Shown here one piece after another: positions 59,801 through 64,000 of a stretch of 64,000 nucleotides of DNA; position 1 is the first letter of the stretch, and each line of letters opens with the position of its first letter. The notes below the pieces were generated by a model that did not search any database, had not been told where the DNA came from, and saw nothing but the letters and a program-made list of their open reading frames with translations. A program made the translations under genes and the position numbers. The DNA comes from Cheilinus undulatus. Taxonomy: Eukaryota; Chordata; Actinopteri; Labriformes; Labridae. Where the stretch lies: NCBI RefSeq assembly GCF_018320785.1, contig NC_054873.1:22038196-22102195 (forward strand), read 5' to 3'.

Positions 59801-62064
59801 TGGTCTGATCTGAAGTCCTTGGATGATGAGTGTGATTTGCTGCCTCTCTGCTGCTGATAACAAACAGATCAGGTGGGAGGACCTGTGCAACATTTGCATC
59901 AGTAGTCAGCTGCCCTGCATTGTGTGAATGATGGGGGCATTTTGCATACAGGAGATTGATCTCAGACTCTTGCTTTTGTTCCTCTATGTGTTTATTCAGT
60001 GGAGAGCAAATATCTGTCCCTGTTTTGGATGGTGCAAACTATCATTCTTGTAGCTGAGGCGGATAGGTACACTGCGGTCATCCTGCAGAGAGGAGGTGGC
60101 AGTGACCATCTGCCACACAGGATGACACCAGCCACAAAAATATTTCACAGGGATCACAGGAGTGGATGATTCCTGTGGATAGCTGGATGGCTTATAGCAC
60201 CAGACTGTTTTGCAGACAACAAGCTGCACAGTCAGGCGGTATTGGAACATCTTGCATCCCTACAATAGCATCATGTGTCATTTGAAGCCATTCTATATTT
60301 AGAACAGTGCAGCCATGTATGAGAGCAGGTAGTTCTGTCATATCTTGGTGCAAGTTTCTATCTGGGCATATTATATGCCGCACAATGAGCTCCTATGTAT
60401 GACTGAAGAAGGAGGTGCCGTCTGGGACCAGTGAGCTCATGTCTAAGGCAGCACAGGCAGGACCAGAGGGCCAGAGTCCACCTCTTCCTCTTTGCTTTTC
60501 AATGTGTCCTTTATTCACCTGCGAGACTTGGGCATCCCCACCCTGTTCCAACCACACATTAAAAAACAGGCACACCCTACCAGTGCAGCATAGCACATTT
60601 CAGTCATGCACACACACACACCCTAGCACAAGTATGCCCCAGCAAAATAAAACTGCATGGTATGAGTTTAACACAGTCGTAACATATCAGTAACGCAGGG
60701 AGACAATGTAGTAAAAATGTATGCATGTGAGTTAAAATTAAAATCAGACTTTTATGTCTGTGCACAACCTGAATACAGAGTGTAGACAACTAATGATGTA
60801 AGGTGCATCTAAAAACAAATCCCAGCATACCAAGCAGGCCTGACAGAGTCCTAAAAACGCATGTTCCCTTCAGGAGCCTGGCCTCCCTTCCTGTGTCTGA
60901 CTGAGGTGTCAGCAGCCAGAGCTCTGCAGGGCCCCCTCAGCAGGACCTTAGCCCTCTCTTATCACCATGTGTGTGCTCAAGAGAGAACTGTGATAGGTCA
61001 GCAAGGCCATGAAGTTAGAGCAATCTGAAGCAAAGTGAGAGTGTGGGATTTCCAGACAAAGCCCAGTACGATTGTAGAGTCAAACTTTGCTCAAATAAGA
61101 GCGAACATTTTAATTGCTGGGGTATATTTTCAGCTGTGGATTAGCATTTATTTAACACACTTCAGAGAATTTCCAACCACAAGATGGTGCATGAGGGGGA
61201 CTGACTTAAATTAACTACAATGCCCTTATTCATGGTAATAAAATATGTCACAGTGCAGCACTTGATTCATCTGTGAGTTATTATGGACAATCCTACGGAG
61301 TTAAAGTAAGGGTAAAAGTCAAGAATATACTTCCCTGTCATAGGCTTTTCTCAGAAGACATTGAACATCATCTTACTTAAGTAAAATTAATAATAATGGA
61401 TTATGAGGAACATACTTAATATAAAGTGAACATTAAGACTACAAGCTGTTTTTAAGTGCACCATACTCTTCTTTATCAGCTGATAAAAACATGCATATTG
61501 TAACAAAAGGCCATGTTAAGCTAAAAACTGACTGATCTATAATACTTCTTCAGCCATCACTTACCATAGAGGGCCTTGGCACTGATCTTGCTGTCCGTTC
61601 TGGCCACTCCACTGCAATGACAAGAAGAAGAGATGAGGTTACGCTGCATGCTCTTCATCTTCACCCCCTACACCTCTGGATGTCAGTGTCCCAAACCCTC
61701 TGGAACTCTCACACTGTCACTTCTCATGAGAAGATTTGTGATATACAGTGAGCAGACTGGCCGGGACTGGATGAGATTAGCTTGGGATTCTGAGCATATG
61801 GACCAGCCAGGGAGGGAGAGAGAGTAGGAGAGTGGAAAAGGGGGGGCTAGAGCAAGAAACGCAGGCAAAGCAAACAATTCTCAACAGAGCTGCTCTGTGG
61901 CTGAGAGGTCCCTGACCTACAGCACCCTCTGCATACCAGGTTAGTGATTCTCCTGAGTGACAGTGTACTATCAGAGAGGTAAATAAGAGGGGAGGCAGGA
62001 ATGTGTGCCCCACTTACTTGGTTGGCCTCGACGGAGGTCCCGGGATACTCATGATTTCAGGCAT
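39402..62064 (-). CDS. eps8l2: EPS8-like protein 2 (actin regulator)
   Basis: EPS8-family proteins link Rac signalling to actin, capping or bundling filaments in microvilli and hair-cell stereocilia. Coding exons in order: 62064-62018, 61611-61565, 55079-55015, 53645-53484, 53083-52934, 50943-50864, 49951-49842, 49714-49647, 49552-49426, 47359-47271, 47173-47099, 45810-45662, 45549-45381, 45293-45259, 45176-45071, 44931-44812, 44047-43972, 43851-43683, 42063-41931 and 39479-39402; every phase joins, giving 684 aa (human about 715). The N-terminal PTB domain spans about 32-165 ([38 protein letters not shown]). A lysine-rich stretch KSKKNKKK follows. The SH3 domain is at about 467-523 ([28 protein letters not shown]); its ALYDY-like position reads RYHF, with His for Asp. 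The C-terminal effector/actin-binding region is about 557-684 ([32 protein letters not shown]). The start could also be Met5 (62052). Exon 1 has an upstream acceptor at 62069, so an untranslated first exon and the promoter lie further right, possibly beyond the window. Confidence 0.95.
39880..40790. mobile_element. Remnants of DNA transposons in the last eps8l2 intron
   Basis: At 39885-39960 GGGCCGCCCATAAGGGGG and GGGGGGCATAAAGAC recall fish hAT-like ends. From 40050, TAAATTATTAGTCCCCTTT and TAAAATTATTAGCCCCTTT occur about 190 bases apart. The following 40480-40720 has a weak transposase-like reading on the plus strand with stops. I read these as overlapping decayed class II elements; superfamily not secure. 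The rest of the intron (40800-41930) shows nothing recognisable. Confidence 0.4.
42565..42830 (+). mobile_element. tRNA-derived SINE, second family
   Basis: It has an A-box-like GTGACTCAGAAGGTAGAGT and a B-box-like GGGAATTGATCC, followed by the phrase TTGGCAAGACTTCAAATTGC and a TGAATGCATGAGAATGGGAT segment. This order matches a widespread fish SINE ending in a long non-tRNA body. The copy is clearly decayed. It lies between eps8l2 exons. Confidence 0.6.
43000..43165 (+). mobile_element. Tc1-like transposase fragment
   Basis: The plus strand translates across 43063-43143 to [17 protein letters not shown] followed by PYLHNL. This closely follows the GNLNAxRYRDEIL motif that lies between the second and third catalytic residues of Tc1-like transposases. 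The fragment has no ends, and a short-unit repeat follows it directly. It is dead and antisense to eps8l2. Confidence 0.7.
43145..43310. repeat. Minisatellite of AAAAGTGG/CAAAAATGG units
   Basis: About eight loose copies of a unit of roughly 20 bases (GTGGCAAAAATGAGCAATAA-like). It starts where the Tc1-like fragment ends. Confidence 0.75.
46201..46335 (+). mobile_element. 3' part of a tRNA-derived SINE
   Basis: CTCTGCATGTCATTTCC, TCTACTCTATCCTCTGTCC and CTATCACATAAAGGCAAAAA follow the tail half of the SINE at 37141-37323. The tRNA-like head is missing or unrecognisable. It lies in an eps8l2 intron (45811-47098). The remainder of that intron has nothing identifiable. Confidence 0.65.
48132..49078. 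mobile_element. DNA element with TGTAAAGGTACACA inverted ends
   Basis: The left end TGTAAAGGTACACA (48135-48148) is exactly inverted at the right end (TGTGTACCTTTACA, 49061-49074), giving an element of about 0.94 kb inside the eps8l2 intron at 47360-49425. No transposase is readable, so it is probably non-autonomous. The TSD could not be fixed. The preceding part of the intron (47510-48130) shows no feature. Confidence 0.65.
50825..50853. repeat. (TG)n microsatellite next to an eps8l2 splice donor
   Basis: Fourteen TG units. On the transcribed (minus) strand this is a CA repeat beginning about 10 bases inside the intron whose donor is at 50863-50862. Intronic CA repeats are known hnRNP L binding sites that can change use of the neighbouring exon. 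Confidence 0.9.
51350..51670. repeat. Dispersed repeat in eps8l2 intron (copy A)
   Basis: It parallels 56285-56720: GACGGCCAGCTGATTTGCTC versus GACTGGAAGCTGATTCGCTC, ACCCCAGCTCCTCCT in both, GTCATTGA, and TTTCTTGACAAAGTGGTC versus TTTCTTGGCAAAGTGGTC. The order and strand are the same. The short open frames in both are by-products. Confidence 0.7.
52125..52400 (+). mobile_element. Possible Tc1-like fragment in eps8l2 intron
   Basis: TTAGAAACAACAGCAACTCAG, GAAGTGGAAGACCATGTAAA and CACAGAGCGGGTCAATG follow in order the sequence of a fish Tc1-like transposase segment, but stops break the frame. Weak by itself. Confidence 0.4.
53646..55014 (-). other. eps8l2 intron between coding exons 3 and 4
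   Basis: No gene, repeat family or structured element was recognised in this 1.4-kb intron. Short open frames on the plus strand (for example 54206-54394) have no family features. Confidence 0.6.
55808..55972 (-). mobile_element. tRNA-derived SINE, minus strand
   Basis: On the minus strand it has the A box TTAGCTCAGGTGGTAAAA, the B box GGTTTGAATC, and the tail phrase TCCTATCAAATAAGG shared with the SINE at 37141-37323. The A-rich end lies at the left. Divergence is greater than in the 37-kb copy and no TSD was identified. Confidence 0.8.
56285..56720. repeat. Dispersed repeat in eps8l2 intron (copy B)
   Basis: Second copy of the sequence at 51350-51670. It is longer because of about 110 extra bases (56530-56680) between the CTCTTGGTTTTTTACTGCTT segment and the shared TTTCTTGGCAAAGTGGTC end. 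Confidence 0.7.
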
Positions 62065-62068
62065 TAAC

Positions 62069-62540
62069 CTGAAGAAAGACACAGAGAAGATAAATGTCAG
62101 AGAAAAAAACAAAAACAGAGTGAGTGTTAATGGATGACAGCAACAGGACAGAGGGGGAGGAGGATAAAAACACTCTCCACCAAAACAAGCATGCATTATT
62201 TATCCAAAAGGGCCTTTTTTGAAGGCTGTTACATCAGATATCTTATCTTTTCTCTCACTCATTTCACTCCAATGTGGAGTCAGAGTGTAAGTTCAAAATG
62301 CTATAGGTTCTTACTTAATCTATAAAACAGCCTGCTCCTCTTTGGAGTGCCAGGTGTTGGGCCTGTACTAGTGATAGTCTGGGGACTAAAGCAGACAGCA
62401 GGCTGATATGCTTTGGGTAATTAAATCCTCTGTTAGAGTCTCTACATAGCTTGCAATCAAGTAATTTGGTTGTCTTTCTTTACAGCTGTCCAAGCAATCT
62501 GGTAATTAGCATTGCTCCTCAGAGACAATATAATTTATGA
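62069..62540 (-). other. Sequence upstream of the eps8l2 start exon
   Basis: An acceptor-like CTTCAG directly before the first coding exon suggests this is intron, with the first untranslated exon further right. No promoter element could be assigned. Confidence 0.4.
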
Positions 62541-62544
62541 TAAA

Positions 62545-63575
62545 CTAGAACGCAATGTGATATGATATGATACAATACGATACCAATCGTTATGATTCTG
62601 TGGATAGTGATAATATGCAATATAATACAATATATCAAAATGTGATGGTATGATAGACACAGTACAATCCCATTAAGTATCTTACACTATGATTCAGTAC
62701 CATAACACACAATACAGTACAATACAGTACAATACCATGCAATGTGATCCCATTCTTTATATAATGTGATTAACATGTAATCTTACGATAAGACACAATA
62801 CTATGTGATGCAATAGGATGAGATACAATAAGACAGAAAACAGTACAATGCAAAACATATAGGTAACAGTACAGTAAGACACAATACAATACAAAAGAAT
62901 ATGATATGAAAACATACAGCACGATTTCATAAATTATGACAAGTAACGGTAATAGGGTACAATATTCTTAATGACAGGAAATTATGCGGTGCAACAAGAC
63001 ATGATACGATGCAAATGATAATACGATATGGTAATATACAATACGATGTGATACGAAAGAATGTGATACGATACAGTACCTACAATATGATACGATAAAA
63101 TACTATACGATACAACACCATATGATATGAGACAACACAATGCAACACAATGACACAATATGATATGATATGATGCGATACAACCATAGGATACGATACC
63201 ATACAATATGATGTGATAAGAAACGGTGGGATACGATACAACCCGATATGCTAATATGATACAATGCGATACGATACTATACAATATGACATGCTAATAT
63301 GATACAACACGCAATACAATATAATGATGCAATACAGGCAATGTGATGCGATACAATACCACAAAACATGATGTGCAACAATATGATACAATACACTACA
63401 ATACAATGTGATATGACACAAAATGATGTGATACAATACAAAATGCTACAATGCAATACAAACCATACAATTTGATATAACATAATGTGATACAATACAA
63501 TACAATAAATACGTTACCATAATGTGAATGTGATGCAGTGTGAAAGGATACATTACAATACAGTATAATACGATT
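62545..63575. repeat. 1-kb degenerate pentanucleotide array (GATAC/AATAC-type)
   Basis: Continuous ATGATAC, CAATACAAT and ATACGAT words with almost no exact tandem runs. The purine-rich bias stays on one strand throughout, so the minus strand is open in several frames and gives Tyr/His/Ile/Ser-rich nonsense peptides. It is the largest member of a trio with 31680-32430 and 27370-27580. No gene lies in 63576-64000 either; a poly-T stretch at 63888-63896 is the only landmark. Confidence 0.8.
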
Positions 63576-64000
63576 TCTGCTGGGCCCACCTTTGGCAGAT
63601 CAAAATAATTTTTAAGCCCTTCACCCTGTAAGATTGAGAAAAGGGAAACCTTTTCTTGGGTCCAGCATCATAAGGGCAAATTGAAATGAGCAAAGACATG
63701 GTCCAGCCAAAATTTGAGCAATGATTATCTTTAATTGTAAACCTAAATACCCATCATTATTTGTTAGAGCAATAAAAATATTATTTATTGGTATGGGCCT
63801 ATTTTGTTCAATTATAATGCTGTGGGTGGGCCAGTTGAGCTGAACTGCAATGCCAAAGTTTATAGCCATGCTAGGACCTGCAACATTTTTTTTTTCAGCC
63901 AGCTCTAGAGCTAATGAAAACCAAGCCTAGAAAGCAAATGTTAGCCAGGAGGCTAACTATAATGCCACTGCTTCAATGTGCAGACATGGATATTATTAAA

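Larger units (their letters stand above)
55080..61564 (-). other. eps8l2 intron 2 (6.5 kb)
   Basis: The largest intron of the gene. It holds a SINE (55808-55972), dispersed repeat copy B (56285-56720) and a repeat-like patch at 58590-58860 (CTTTTCCATTACATAGAGTGG). Otherwise there is unassigned sequence. All open frames here are short and unconvincing. Confidence 0.7.

Noticed and set aside
62982-63495. Overlapping minus-strand frames rich in Tyr, His, Ile and Ser
   Set aside because: They arise from the pentanucleotide array, whose strand bias lacks stop codons; no real protein composition or splice context.
27400-63575. CRISPR-like or other prokaryotic repeat system
   Set aside because: Repeats are irregular, without uniform units and spacers, and lie in introns or intergenic DNA of a vertebrate.

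Overview
This is vertebrate nuclear DNA from a ray-finned (teleost) fish. The genes are split by introns with vertebrate-type splice sites, and the non-coding part is AT-rich and full of fish-style DNA transposons, tRNA-derived SINEs and simple repeats. Four protein-coding genes can be read, three of them rebuilt exon by exon with reading frames that close exactly. No prokaryotic system, CRISPR array, rRNA, functional tRNA or viral gene was seen.

Layout: 1-7.8 kb is intergenic, with a complete hAT-type MITE, an AGCTA-rich repeat and a degenerate SINE. 7.8-14.5 kb (+) holds saxo4/ppp1r32, an axonemal microtubule protein; a nested transposon pair sits in intron 6 and a local duplication in intron 2. 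15.66-17.40 kb is a dead mariner with perfect 18-bp inverted ends, itself interrupted by another repeat. 21.80-22.98 kb (-) is the single-exon lrrc10b with a 7-residue repeat tail. 29.53-38.26 kb (+) is fads2, a front-end fatty acyl desaturase in 12 coding exons (442 aa). 39.40-62.06 kb (-) is eps8l2, an actin regulator in 20 coding exons (684 aa), convergent with fads2. 62.5-63.6 kb is a degenerate pentanucleotide array.

The genes are not an operon. saxo4 next to lrrc10b, with a FADS gene nearby, matches the human 11q12.2 neighbourhood as I know it. SYT7, next to LRRC10B in human, was not seen between lrrc10b and fads2, and the human EPS8L2 gene lies elsewhere (11p15.5). saxo4 serves the ciliary axoneme, lrrc10b is a leucine-rich repeat scaffold of poorly known role, fads2 makes polyunsaturated fatty acids in the ER, and eps8l2 caps or bundles actin in microvilli and stereocilia.

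The points most worth a second look are three apparent GC-AG introns in two genes, the tyrosine heptad tail of lrrc10b, the FHIQ specificity motif of fads2, a CA repeat 10 nt inside an eps8l2 intron, a forkhead/X-box pair upstream of saxo4, and several transposon copies whose target-site duplications can be read directly. I found no evidence for a wholly new biological system.
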